Shown one piece after another: positions 40,081 to 48,894 of a stretch of DNA of 64,000 nt; within the stretch, counting starts at the first letter, position 1, and each line of letters opens with the position of its first letter. The stretch covers positions 1,459,478-1,523,477 of the forward strand of contig NC_018012.1 in the NCBI RefSeq assembly GCF_000227745.2, written 5' to 3'. A model generated the notes under the pieces. It ran no database searches, was not told where the DNA came from, and worked only from the letters and a program-made list of their open reading frames with translations. Source of the stretch: Thiocystis violascens DSM 198. Lineage in GTDB: Bacteria > Pseudomonadota > Gammaproteobacteria > Chromatiales > Chromatiaceae. The position numbers and the translations under genes were made by a program.

Positions 40081-42489
40081 TCATGGCGTCCCCGGCAAAG
40101 ACTTTGGGACGGCTGGATTGAACACGGCCTTAGGGGGCGTTGGGGGCGGTCGCGACGCGATCGGAGAAGGCTCGGTGTTTTTGGCCGGCTGGAGGTCCGC
40201 CCAGGCCTGTTCAATCAAGGCATCGATCCGGCGGATAATCCCCCTGAACACAGGCTCATCGCGAAGGGTTTCGAAAATTGGATCGATCCGCAGCAGCGTC
40301 AAGTTCCTGAAACCCCGAGCCGCCAGCGCCTCAAGCTGTTCGAGTGCCTTGGCCGGCGACTGATGCAGCATGGCAAGTCGTGCCTCGGCGTAACCCAATG
40401 GCAGGGTCATCCAGCCCTGCTGCCTGGCCTCTTGCAACTCGCTGTCGCAGCGATCGAGCCAGCGCGCGGAGGTGGCGCTATCGCCCGCGCGTCGGCTGGC
40501 ATCCACCAGCGTGGTGCAGAGAAAGAGATCGTAATCCGTGCGTTCGATGGGATAGTCGCGACCTTCGAGGGCGCGGCCGAGACGTTCGCGCGCGGTCGCG
40601 TGATCGCCCGCGACATAGTGCGCCAGTCCGGTGCGCGCGTTCGCGAGACGCCAATCGATTTCAGGCAGATCGGGCTGTTCACGCAGCCGGGAGAGATAGC
40701 GGCCATCGGGATCCGCGGGCAGTAGACTCGGCGCGGCGATCCCGAGCCGATCGAGGTATCGCTGCACAGCTCGACCGGGCTGTTGTCGGCTCCAGACCTC
40801 GGCCACCAAGGTCGCCGCCGCCTCGCGCTGGCCCAGAAAACCGAGCACCATGGCTATGTTGACCTTGGAGACAGTGTCATCGGGAGCAATCGCGAGTGCC
40901 TGGACGGCCCAATGATGGGCGTCGACCAGGTCGCCGGCATCCAACGCGAGACCCGACAGGAAATGGAATAAGGGGGCTTGATCGACGACCGTTGTCGCCA
41001 GATCGCGCAGCATCTTGCGACCCGCCGCCGCGTCGCCCGCCCAGGCCAGTGCGCTGGCATGGTTGCCGACGGCCGTCACCATCAGCGGCTCCAGGCTGCG
41101 AGCCTTCGCGAAGGCCGCGGTGGCATCCGGAAGCCGACCTTGCTGCATCCGCGCCAGGCCGAGCCACATCCATCCCTCGACATAGTTGGGTTGCCCGCCG
41201 ACGGCGCGGGCCAGATAGTCCTCGGCCAGACCATAGGCGCCGCGCAGATAGTGAGACAGCCCGATGACCCCAATGACCTCGGCGTGATCGGGCTGCTCGC
41301 GCAGGCAGTCCGCGAGCAGCGGTTCGGATTGCTTGAGCGCCTCCGCCAGCGGCAGATCGCCGTAAAAGGAGAGCAGCAGATAGGTCGCCGCCATCTCGCG
41401 ACGCGCTGCCGCGAGACCGGGGTCGAGGGCCAGGGCTTGGCGGAAATCATCGAGCGCCCGCGCAAGCGTGCTCGGCGAGCGCGCGGCGCGGTAATAACGC
41501 CCGAGCAGATAGAGGTCATAGGCGCGCGTGCGTTCCGGCTTGGCCTCGCCCCCCGTGGGCTTGGGGCCAAGATCGAGCGTGCGGTTCAGCGCGTCGGCGA
41601 TCTCCTCGGCGATGCTGCTTTGAACGGCGAGGATATCGCCATCCTCGCGGTCGAAGATGTGGGTCCAGAGCTGAAACCCCGTCGCGGCATCGGTCAGGGT
41701 CGCGGAGATCCGCAAATGTCCGTCCGACTGCCGCACGCTGCCGCTGACGACGGCATTCGCCGCCAGACGGCGGCCGACCTCGGCCAGTTCGATCCGCGCC
41801 TCGCTGACCAACGTCGAGGACACCGGCCCCACGACCCGCAGGTCATTCGAGCGCCCCAGTACGTTGGCCAGCTCGATCGCGAAACCGGAGGCGATATGGT
41901 CCGCCGAGGCGTCGGGCGACAGACTCGCGAAGGGCAAAACAACCAGGGTTCGATAACGGGCGACCGGATCGGTTTCCGATTCATCGACCGCGAACCAGGA
42001 GCCGAGCACGGTCGTCAGAAGGAACGCTGCCGCCAGGATCGCCCAGCCTCGGCGCTTTCCCAGCCTGGAGCCGTTCCTCCGACGATCTGGCCTGATGCCC
42101 AAGTCGTCCCAGCGACGTCGGGGAGGCGATGGCGATAGATCGGAGGGAGGCGCGCTCGCCGGAGCATCCACCTCGGCGATCAGGCGATAGCCGCGTTTCG
42201 ACACCGTCTCGATGTAGGTTGCGTTGGCGGCATCGTCGCCAAGCGCCTTTCTCAACTTGGCGATGGCCTGATAGACGGACTGATCGCCGACGACCTGTCC
42301 GTTCCAGACGCTGGCGATGATCTCGTCCGTTCCGACCACCTCCCCCCGCCGTTCAGACAGAAAGAGCAACAGATCCACATGACGTGGCTCCAGTCGAATC
42401 TCCCGATCCTCGCGCTGGAGTGCGTTCCGCGCCGGAATCAGGCGCCATGGGCCGATTCGGCGCTCTTGAACAGTTCTGGTCGTCTGCAC
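40081..42489 (-). CDS. CadC-like winged-helix regulator with periplasmic TPR domain
   Basis: About 802 residues from GTG 42489 (AGGG seven bases upstream); a TTG 18 bases earlier (42507) is also possible. Residues ~10-110 are an OmpR-type winged helix (LQREDREIRLEPRHVDLLLFLSERRGE...ATYIETVSKRGYRLI). A single membrane helix is at ~145-170. The periplasmic part begins with a TolB-N/adenylate-cyclase-associated fold (LVVLPFASLSPDASADHIASGFAIEL) and continues in TPR-like helices to ~770. Such one-component membrane regulators sense an external condition directly. It is divergent from the HDOD gene across four 11-bp repeats that may be its binding site. Confidence 0.85.
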   Translation of the reverse strand: MQTTRTVQERRIGPWRLIPARNALQREDREIRLEPRHVDLLLFLSERRGEVVGTDEIIASVWNGQVVGDQSVYQAIAKLRKALGDDAANATYIETVSKRGYRLIAEVDAPASAPPSDLSPSPPRRRWDDLGIRPDRRRNGSRLGKRRGWAILAAAFLLTTVLGSWFAVDESETDPVARYRTLVVLPFASLSPDASADHIASGFAIELANVLGRSNDLRVVGPVSSTLVSEARIELAEVGRRLAANAVVSGSVRQSDGHLRISATLTDAATGFQLWTHIFDREDGDILAVQSSIAEEIADALNRTLDLGPKPTGGEAKPERTRAYDLYLLGRYYRAARSPSTLARALDDFRQALALDPGLAAARREMAATYLLLSFYGDLPLAEALKQSEPLLADCLREQPDHAEVIGVIGLSHYLRGAYGLAEDYLARAVGGQPNYVEGWMWLGLARMQQGRLPDATAAFAKARSLEPLMVTAVGNHASALAWAGDAAAGRKMLRDLATTVVDQAPLFHFLSGLALDAGDLVDAHHWAVQALAIAPDDTVSKVNIAMVLGFLGQREAAATLVAEVWSRQQPGRAVQRYLDRLGIAAPSLLPADPDGRYLSRLREQPDLPEIDWRLANARTGLAHYVAGDHATARERLGRALEGRDYPIERTDYDLFLCTTLVDASRRAGDSATSARWLDRCDSELQEARQQGWMTLPLGYAEARLAMLHQSPAKALEQLEALAARGFRNLTLLRIDPIFETLRDEPVFRGIIRRIDALIEQAWADLQPAKNTEPSPIASRPPPTPPKAVFNPAVPKSLPGTP

Positions 42490-42528
42490 GGGAGTATCCC
42501 TAACCAACTGTAATGGAATTAGAAAAAA

Positions 42529-42572
42529 CCATTAGAAAACCATCAGCAAAGCATCAGGTGGGCATCAGGCGG
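42529..42572. promoter_or_regulatory. Four direct 11-bp repeats in divergent promoter
   Basis: CCATTAGAAAA, CCATCAGCAAA, GCATCAGGTGG and GCATCAGGCGG follow each other without gaps. The shared core YCATYAG recurs once per helical turn, the spacing expected for OmpR-family dimers binding in tandem. The array is 40 bases upstream of the regulator start and 65 upstream of the HDOD gene. Confidence 0.6.
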
Positions 42573-42636
42573 CGGCTTGCAGCGCCTGCTATTGATGACG
42601 CCATCTCCCGATTTCGACCACCGATGCGAGGCGGCA

Positions 42637-43560
42637 ATGAACGATCGTCACAAGGATTCGTCACCAAGCGTTCACGGTTCAAAGGATAACAACTCGACTC
42701 ATTCGAGCATCCGGGGGTTGATCGCGCTTCCGCCGCTGCCCCGCCGTTCGCATGAGTTGCTGCGCCTCTTGTCCGATCCGGCGCTGAATATCCTGCGCTT
42801 GGTCGAACTGATTGAGCAGACCCCCTCCTTGGCGGCGCGGATCATGGGTGCCGCCGGCTCGCCCTTTTTCCGGAGTCCCACGCCTCCCCGGCATCTTTCG
42901 GACGCGATCATACGCCTGCTCGGCCTGGATCTGGTCCGCGATCTCTCGCTGTCGCTGATTCTGAGTCAGTCCTTCCGTGTGCAACACAGTGCACGCTTCG
43001 ATCCGATGCGCTACTGGCGGCACGCCATGCTGTCGGCGACCCTGGCCCAAATCCTGGCACCCAAGATCGCCGTGAATGAGGCGCCCAATCCCTCCGAGGC
43101 CTATCTCGCCGGACTGCTGCACAATCTCGGGCTGCTCGCGCTGGTCCATGTCGCGCCGGAGGGAATGGACCACGTTTTCGAGCAAGCCGAGGCGGATCCC
43201 GCCCAATCGCTCGCCGGGATCGAGCGCGCGCTGCTTGGGCTGGATCACGCGGACGCGGGCGGCGAGATTGCCGTCGCCTGGCATCTTCCGCCCGCGATCG
43301 GCGCGGCCATGCGCCATCATCGAGACGCCCTTTACCGAGGCCCGCATTGGCCCTTGATCATCCTGATCAACGTCGCCGATGGCGCCAGCGCGGAGCAGAC
43401 TCACGGCGAGCAGCGGACCGATGACGTCGATTCGCGGGCCAAGTTGCTCGACGCGCTTGGCATCGCTCCGATGCACTGGGAGCGCGCTGTCGCGCATTGG
43501 CGCGAGCAGGTCGACAACATCGAGCGGCTGGCCGCGGTGCTCGGGAGCCGCCTGTCATGA
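42637..43560 (+). CDS. HDOD-domain signalling protein
   Basis: A 307-residue protein from ATG 42637 (GAGG upstream). The HDOD domain spans ~45-245 (LIALPPLPRRSHELLRLL...LSDAIIRLLGLDLVRDLSLSL...EAYLAGLLHNLGLLAL, later MRHHRDAL). It is related to HD phosphohydrolases, but the full HD metal set does not appear to be kept. HDOD proteins act in c-di-GMP and stress-signal networks. It overlaps the following GGDEF-EAL gene by 4 bases, so the two were made together before the IS insertion. Confidence 0.88.
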   Translation: MNDRHKDSSPSVHGSKDNNSTHSSIRGLIALPPLPRRSHELLRLLSDPALNILRLVELIEQTPSLAARIMGAAGSPFFRSPTPPRHLSDAIIRLLGLDLVRDLSLSLILSQSFRVQHSARFDPMRYWRHAMLSATLAQILAPKIAVNEAPNPSEAYLAGLLHNLGLLALVHVAPEGMDHVFEQAEADPAQSLAGIERALLGLDHADAGGEIAVAWHLPPAIGAAMRHHRDALYRGPHWPLIILINVADGASAEQTHGEQRTDDVDSRAKLLDALGIAPMHWERAVAHWREQVDNIERLAAVLGSRLS

Positions 43561-43698
43561 GCGATTCTGACAACTCGCCCCGCCAGGATTCGGGTGTCCT
43601 GTTCCTGATCGAATCGCTTGGTTCGCTGCGAGAACTGCTTGCGGCGGCGGTCGGCGGATTGAATGCGAGCGCGACGCAAAAGGCCGTGGACGCACTCA

Positions 43699-44892
43699 GA
43701 GGGTGTAGACAAAAATAATTGAGCTGCTATTTGTATACCAGTCTACAACTGAGCTGGTGTGCGCTGATGTCGAAAGCTGGTCGTCCCCCCAAGATTCACG
43801 AGGCGGAGCAAGCGGTATTGCGTCAAATTGTCACGGATCGCCCGACCTCCACGCTGTCAGAGATTGCCCGGGAACTCGCGGCACGGACGGGAATCGAGGC
43901 TCATGAAGCAACGATTCGCAAGTCCTTGCGGGAGGCGGGCGTCACGCGCCTCCGGGGCGAGAGTGGTCTCGAGGCGCAAGCGCGCGCAACGCCGCGTCGG
44001 TATGGGTATACGGATGCGCATCGTCGCCACGACCCCGACCAAAGCTACCCAAGTTGTCTGACCGATGCGGAGTGGGACTTGGTCGCCGCTCTCTTTGAGA
44101 TGCCGGGCGGGCGGGGTCAACCGCCCCGCGTGTCGCGCCGGAGCATCCTGGAGGCGTGTTGCTACGTGGTGCGCACGGGGTGCGCGTGGCGGATGCTGCC
44201 GCACGATTTCGCGCCTTGGCAGAATGTCTACAAGACGTTTCGCCGTTGGAGTGCGGCTGGGAAGTTTGAGCAGATGCATGATCGACTGCGGGGGCAATGG
44301 CGCGAACGCGAGGGGCGTGAGATCGCGCCGACGGCGGCGGTGCTGGATGCGCAATCGACCCGCGGCTCGCCGCAGGGTGGACCGAGCGGCTTTGATGCGG
44401 GCAAGCAGGTCAAGGGGCGCAAGCGCAGCCTGGTGGTCGATACCTTGGGGTTCGTGTTGGCGGTGAGCGTGGTCGCGGCCAATCTTCAGGACCGCGATGC
44501 CGCCTCGGGCGCCGTCGCTGACGCGGCCGCCAAGTACCCCCAGATCAACACGCTGTTTGTCGATAGCGCCTACGCCGGTCAATTTGCCCAAACCACCGAG
44601 CAGACCCACGCGATCCGCGTGGAAGTCGTGCGCCATCCAGCCAACAAAAGCGTTGGCTCCTGGCACGTGGACGGGGCGCCTGACCGAGTGGTGATCGCCA
44701 ACGCCGACGGCTTCGTTCCGCTGCCGAAGCGCTGGGTTGTCGAGCGCACCCATGCGTGGAATGAGCGTGCCCGTCGATTGATCATGCATCATGACCGTCT
44801 GCCAGCGGTCTCCGAAACCTGGGTTTGGCTGGCGGAGGCGCGCATCCTGCTGCGGCGGTTGACCACAACGGTTTGATTTTGTCTACACCCTC
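43699..44892 (+). mobile_element. IS5-family insertion sequence, copy 1 (1194 bp)
   Basis: Ends are 16-bp perfect inverted repeats GAGGGTGTAGACAAAA. The flanking TCA is duplicated (43696-43698 and 44893-44895), fitting the TNA target preference of the IS1031/IS427 side of the IS5 family. It contains a single transposase gene. Confidence 0.93.
43767..44876 (+). CDS. IS5-family transposase, copy 1
   Basis: A 369-residue DDE transposase from ATG 43767; the frame is open from a TTG at 43719. Residues ~1-75 form a helix-turn-helix (GRPPKIHEAEQAVLRQIV...LSEIARELAARTG) more typical of IS630-like proteins. The DUF4096/IS5 N-terminal region follows (YPSCLTDAEWDLVAALF). The DDE core has Asp in AVLDAQSTRG, Asp in LFVDSAYAG and Glu in WVVERTHAW. 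It differs from copy 2 by one silent base (43910 A, GCA/GCC). Confidence 0.93.
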   Translation: MSKAGRPPKIHEAEQAVLRQIVTDRPTSTLSEIARELAARTGIEAHEATIRKSLREAGVTRLRGESGLEAQARATPRRYGYTDAHRRHDPDQSYPSCLTDAEWDLVAALFEMPGGRGQPPRVSRRSILEACCYVVRTGCAWRMLPHDFAPWQNVYKTFRRWSAAGKFEQMHDRLRGQWREREGREIAPTAAVLDAQSTRGSPQGGPSGFDAGKQVKGRKRSLVVDTLGFVLAVSVVAANLQDRDAASGAVADAAAKYPQINTLFVDSAYAGQFAQTTEQTHAIRVEVVRHPANKSVGSWHVDGAPDRVVIANADGFVPLPKRWVVERTHAWNERARRLIMHHDRLPAVSETWVWLAEARILLRRLTTTV

Positions 44893-46841
44893 TCATTGAG
44901 CATCGCGAATTCGATGGTTGCGCCATCTACCTGGATCGCCAGGCGCATGGCCTGCCCGAGGATCGAGACCAACCGGGGGGATCCCATGGACTTTCGCCAG
45001 TGGCTGCCTCCGGGCTGTCCCGGCCCCTCATGGAAGCCGGCGCGGAGATCGCGGCCACCGTGATGCGCACGGGTTGCGCCCATCACGAGCCCGATCTGAC
45101 CACGCGAGCGAGCGCGCTGCGCGGGAGTCTGATCGTCCTGCCGGTCGCCACCACGGCCTTTGGGATGGGCGCCTTGGCGGTTTGGAGCCGCGAACCGTTC
45201 CGCTTCCAGCAATGGCACGAGAATCTGCTCGGGCTCCATTGCGACGTGCTGTCACTCGCCCTGGGCCAGCGCGGCATTCTGGGGACCGCCGCGTTCGAGC
45301 CGATGCCGCAGTCGATCAATCCAGGCACAAACCCTGGGGCCGTCGAAGCGGATGACGCAACGCCAGTCGCGCCCGCGATCGCCGACCCGCTGGCGGATCC
45401 AGGCGAACGTACGCTCGATCCCCTGACCGGGCTGTTGGATCGGTCCGCCTTCGAAGCGAGACTGCAAGATCTGCTCGACGGCGGACAGCCCCCGAGACAG
45501 CCGATGTATCTGATCTATCTGGACATCGATCGCTTTCGTCTGATCCGCGACTACGGCGGCGATCAGGCCGCCGATCGGGTGATTCGGATCATCGCCGATA
45601 TCCTGCGTCGTCACGCGGGACACGAGATCGCGCTGGGCCGGCTGGGCGGCGACGAATTCGGTGTCGTCGTCGATCTGCACACCCTGGAAGAAGCCGTGGC
45701 CATGGCGCAACGTCTGATTCATACCGTGGACGCGCAACGGATGTCGCATGCCGGTCAGCCCTTCGACATCAGCATCAGCATCGGGCTCGCCGCCATCGGG
45801 AGCGGATGGCGTTCGGGCAGCCTCGCGCTGCGGCAGGCACGCGATGCCTGCCGGGTCGCGCGACATCAGGGCGGAGGCGCGATTCAGGTCTACAGCAAGG
45901 CCCTCAACCGGCAACGACGCCTCAAGGACGATGGCCGGATGCTCAACCATCTGACCGGCGCCCTCAAAGAAAACCGTCTGCGCCTGTTCGCGCAACCCAT
46001 CGCGCCCGCGTCCTCGGGCGCGAAGGATGCGGCGACCGAGGCTGTCCTCTATGAAGTCCTGCTGCGGATGCACGATCAACACGGAAACCTTCATGGCGCC
46101 GGCGTGTTCCTCCCGCTCGCGGAACGCTATGGGCTCTCGGTCAAGCTGGATCGCTGGGTCGTCCGCGAAACCTTTCGTCTGCTGAGTGCCACGACAGGCG
46201 CCAGCCTGGAGCGGACCGTGTTCACGGTAAACCTGTCGGGACATTCCATCGACGATCACCGTCTGCTGGACTTCATCACCGAGCAATTTGCCGCCACCGG
46301 GTTGTCACCTGGCCGGATCTGTTTCGAGATCACCGAGACCGCCGCCATCTCGGACATCGACGCGGCCAAGCATTTCATCCGCGTCTTGAAAGACATCGGC
46401 TGCAAGTTTGCCCTGGACGACTTCGGCAGTGGCCATTCGTCCTTCCTCTATCTGCGCGATCTGGAGGTCGACTATCTGAAGATCGACGGCAATCTGGTGC
46501 GCGAGATCACCCGCGACCCGGTCAGCCTGGCCTTCGTGCGCTCGATCGACGACATCGGCAAGATCATGGGTAAACAGACGATCGCGGAATATGTCGAGGA
46601 CGATCAGGTTCTTGAAGCGATCGTCGAGATCGGCATCGACTTCGCCCAGGGATACTGGATCGGCGCGCCAGAGCCGCTCGAACGCTGGCTGTCCTGAGCG
46701 ACAATTCTGGGTAGGATGGTCGCACGGGATCGCATGGCATCGTAGGGCATCAACAAACGGAATCTAGTCGCGATTCGAGCGAGGTCAAGACTCGGTGCCT
46801 CGACGAAAATGGCGCGCTCCGAATATCACATGCGCGCCTAA

Positions 46842-48035
46842 GAGGGTGTAGACAAAATCAAACCGTTGTGGTCAACCGCCGCAGCAGGATGCGCGCCTCC
46901 GCCAGCCAAACCCAGGTTTCGGAGACCGCTGGCAGACGGTCATGATGCATGATCAATCGACGGGCACGCTCATTCCACGCATGGGTGCGCTCGACAACCC
47001 AGCGCTTCGGCAGCGGAACGAAGCCGTCGGCGTTGGCGATCACCACTCGGTCAGGCGCCCCGTCCACGTGCCAGGAGCCAACGCTTTTGTTGGCTGGATG
47101 GCGCACGACTTCCACGCGGATCGCGTGGGTCTGCTCGGTGGTTTGGGCAAATTGACCGGCGTAGGCGCTATCGACAAACAGCGTGTTGATCTGGGGGTAC
47201 TTGGCGGCCGCGTCAGCGACGGCGCCCGAGGCGGCATCGCGGTCCTGAAGATTGGCCGCGACCACGCTCACCGCCAACACGAACCCCAAGGTATCGACCA
47301 CCAGGCTGCGCTTGCGCCCCTTGACCTGCTTGCCCGCATCAAAGCCGCTCGGTCCACCCTGCGGCGAGCCGCGGGTCGATTGCGCATCCAGCACCGCCGC
47401 CGTCGGCGCGATCTCACGCCCCTCGCGTTCGCGCCATTGCCCCCGCAGTCGATCATGCATCTGCTCAAACTTCCCAGCCGCACTCCAACGGCGAAACGTC
47501 TTGTAGACATTCTGCCAAGGCGCGAAATCGTGCGGCAGCATCCGCCACGCGCACCCCGTGCGCACCACGTAGCAACACGCCTCCAGGATGCTCCGGCGCG
47601 ACACGCGGGGCGGTTGACCCCGCCCGCCCGGCATCTCAAAGAGAGCGGCGACCAAGTCCCACTCCGCATCGGTCAGACAACTTGGGTAGCTTTGGTCGGG
47701 GTCGTGGCGACGATGCGCATCCGTATACCCATACCGACGCGGCGTTGCGCGCGCTTGCGCCTCGAGACCACTCTCGCCCCGGAGGCGCGTGACGCCCGCC
47801 TCCCGCAAGGACTTGCGAATCGTGGCTTCATGAGCCTCGATTCCCGTCCGTGCCGCGAGTTCCCGGGCAATCTCTGACAGCGTGGAGGTCGGGCGATCCG
47901 TGACAATTTGACGCAATACCGCTTGCTCCGCCTCGTGAATCTTGGGGGGACGACCAGCTTTCGACATCAGCGCACACCAGCTCAGTTGTAGACTGGTATA
48001 CAAATAGCAGCTCAATTATTTTTGTCTACACCCTC
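46842..48035 (-). mobile_element. IS5-family insertion sequence, copy 2 (1194 bp, inverted)
   Basis: Same length and ends as copy 1, in opposite orientation. It is flanked by the direct duplication TAA (46839-46841 and 48036-48038), again TNA. With copy 1 it brackets the 3' part of the GGDEF-EAL gene. Confidence 0.93.
46858..47967 (-). CDS. IS5-family transposase, copy 2
   Basis: Identical in protein sequence to the transposase at 43767-44876, starting at ATG 47967 and ending at 46858. Near-identity of the two copies points to a recent transposition. All three catalytic acidic residues are intact, so it is probably active. Confidence 0.93.
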   Translation of the reverse strand: MSKAGRPPKIHEAEQAVLRQIVTDRPTSTLSEIARELAARTGIEAHEATIRKSLREAGVTRLRGESGLEAQARATPRRYGYTDAHRRHDPDQSYPSCLTDAEWDLVAALFEMPGGRGQPPRVSRRSILEACCYVVRTGCAWRMLPHDFAPWQNVYKTFRRWSAAGKFEQMHDRLRGQWREREGREIAPTAAVLDAQSTRGSPQGGPSGFDAGKQVKGRKRSLVVDTLGFVLAVSVVAANLQDRDAASGAVADAAAKYPQINTLFVDSAYAGQFAQTTEQTHAIRVEVVRHPANKSVGSWHVDGAPDRVVIANADGFVPLPKRWVVERTHAWNERARRLIMHHDRLPAVSETWVWLAEARILLRRLTTTV

Positions 48036-48038
48036 TAA

Positions 48039-48225
48039 GGCGAATACAGCCGTGCCTAGGATGATCAGAGTGTATCCAGGGTCATCTGGGTTGGATCGCC
48101 CTTTCAGGGCTTGAAATGGATGGGGATCAATGACCCAGGGCGTTGCCCTAGGCTGGCGTATCGAACCCCGTTGGGTCGATGTAGCGAGCCCCTTTGGGGA
48201 AAATGGATTAGAGCGCCAACGGCGC
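48039..48225. repeat. Widespread non-coding repeat fragment
   Basis: The stretch CAGGGCTTGAAATGG...CCCAGGGCGTTGCCCTAGGC...CCCCTTTGGGG is of a type I have seen repeated in many unrelated bacterial genomes and often misread as coding. It contains short palindromes (GGGCGTTGCCC; CCCCTTTGGGG). No gene is called here. Assignment is from memory of the pattern. Confidence 0.4.
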
Positions 48226-48600
48226 GTCGGACAGTCGATGACCGTGGCCCCATTAGCCATGAGCCCCTCCAGGGCCTTCTGCTGGTCGCCGAACTCGCCG
48301 GCCTTGGTCCTGGAGCCGAGAAATACCCCCTGTCGTTCAAGAACACCATGAGCGGGTGACCGCGTTCGAGTTGGTTCCCGCCGAAGGCGATGGCCATGTT
48401 GGCGCGCTGGCCCTCGTCGGTGGTCAGGTTGACGAACAGGGGGAAGACATGATCGAGTAGATGAGCTGCGGTCTGCGCCATCCGTCGCGTATTGCATGAC
48501 GGGCACATCCCCCGCCCTTTGCACGAGAAGGCGACGAGAAAGCCATGACCACTTGCGGGTCTCTCTCTTTTGGTCCTGGCGCTCGCGCTGACCGCTGCCG
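48226..48600 (-). pseudogene. Fused debris: IS91-family transposase piece and DsrE-family gene
   Basis: Minus strand. From ~48570 to ~48450 the sequence GHGFLVAFSCKGRG...CPSCNTRRMAQTAAHLLDHVF is the zinc-finger region of an IS91-type transposase. It runs without a break into LFVNLTTDEGQRANMAIAFGGNQLERGHPLMVFLNDRG (~48446-48325), the start of a DsrE-family small sulfur-relay protein. The DsrE reading then shifts frame in a run of G residues near 48328 and continues as VFLGSRTKAGEFGDQQKALEGLMANGATVIDCPT, ending before the conserved cysteine region. Both are remnants. Joining exactly at the DsrE N-terminus suggests IS91 one-ended insertion followed by decay. Confidence 0.75.
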
Positions 48601-48894
48601 TTGCCACCGGGTCCTGAGTCGGAAAAGCCGTCAATCCCCGGCAGCCGGCGCTGGTCAGGGACGACCACGCTGACCTGCGGGCGCCATGAATCGCGCAACT
48701 TCGCCCCAGCGCCATGGCGGCAGCTTCGGTGCGACTCCCTCACCACCGATCATTTTATGTCGCCAGGGCTTCCAGCCCTAGAATACCAGGCCAAGATGGA
48801 CTGGCTACGCAGGTTTGGAGCGGCGGTTCCGGTTGGTTTCGGGAAACAGACAGGTGATAAGGTTCGACTTCCTTGGTTTGGAGACAAATTCACG

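Larger units (their letters stand above)
43557..46697 (+). pseudogene. GGDEF-EAL protein gene split by IS5-family insertion
   Basis: The first 47 codons (43557-43698) read MSDSDNSPRQDSGVLFLIESLG...KAVDAL. Removing the IS and one copy of its TCA duplication restores ...DALIEHREFDGCAIYLD... in frame through to 46697, giving a 647-residue protein. It would hold a GAF-like N-terminal part (~50-135), GGDEF at ~180-340 (DPLTGLLDRSAFEARL; RLGGDEFGVVVD, active site intact) and EAL at ~365-640 (VLYEVLLRM in place of EAL, DDFGSGHSSFLYLRDLEVDYLKIDG). It was paired with the HDOD gene. From 45000 on, a 565-residue piece could still be expressed if a promoter exists. Confidence 0.88.

Noticed and set aside
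48601..48894. N-terminal extension of the CDF-like gene upstream to 48601
   Set aside because: The extension crosses repeat debris and has no membrane or family features; ATG 48895 gives a sensible N-terminus.
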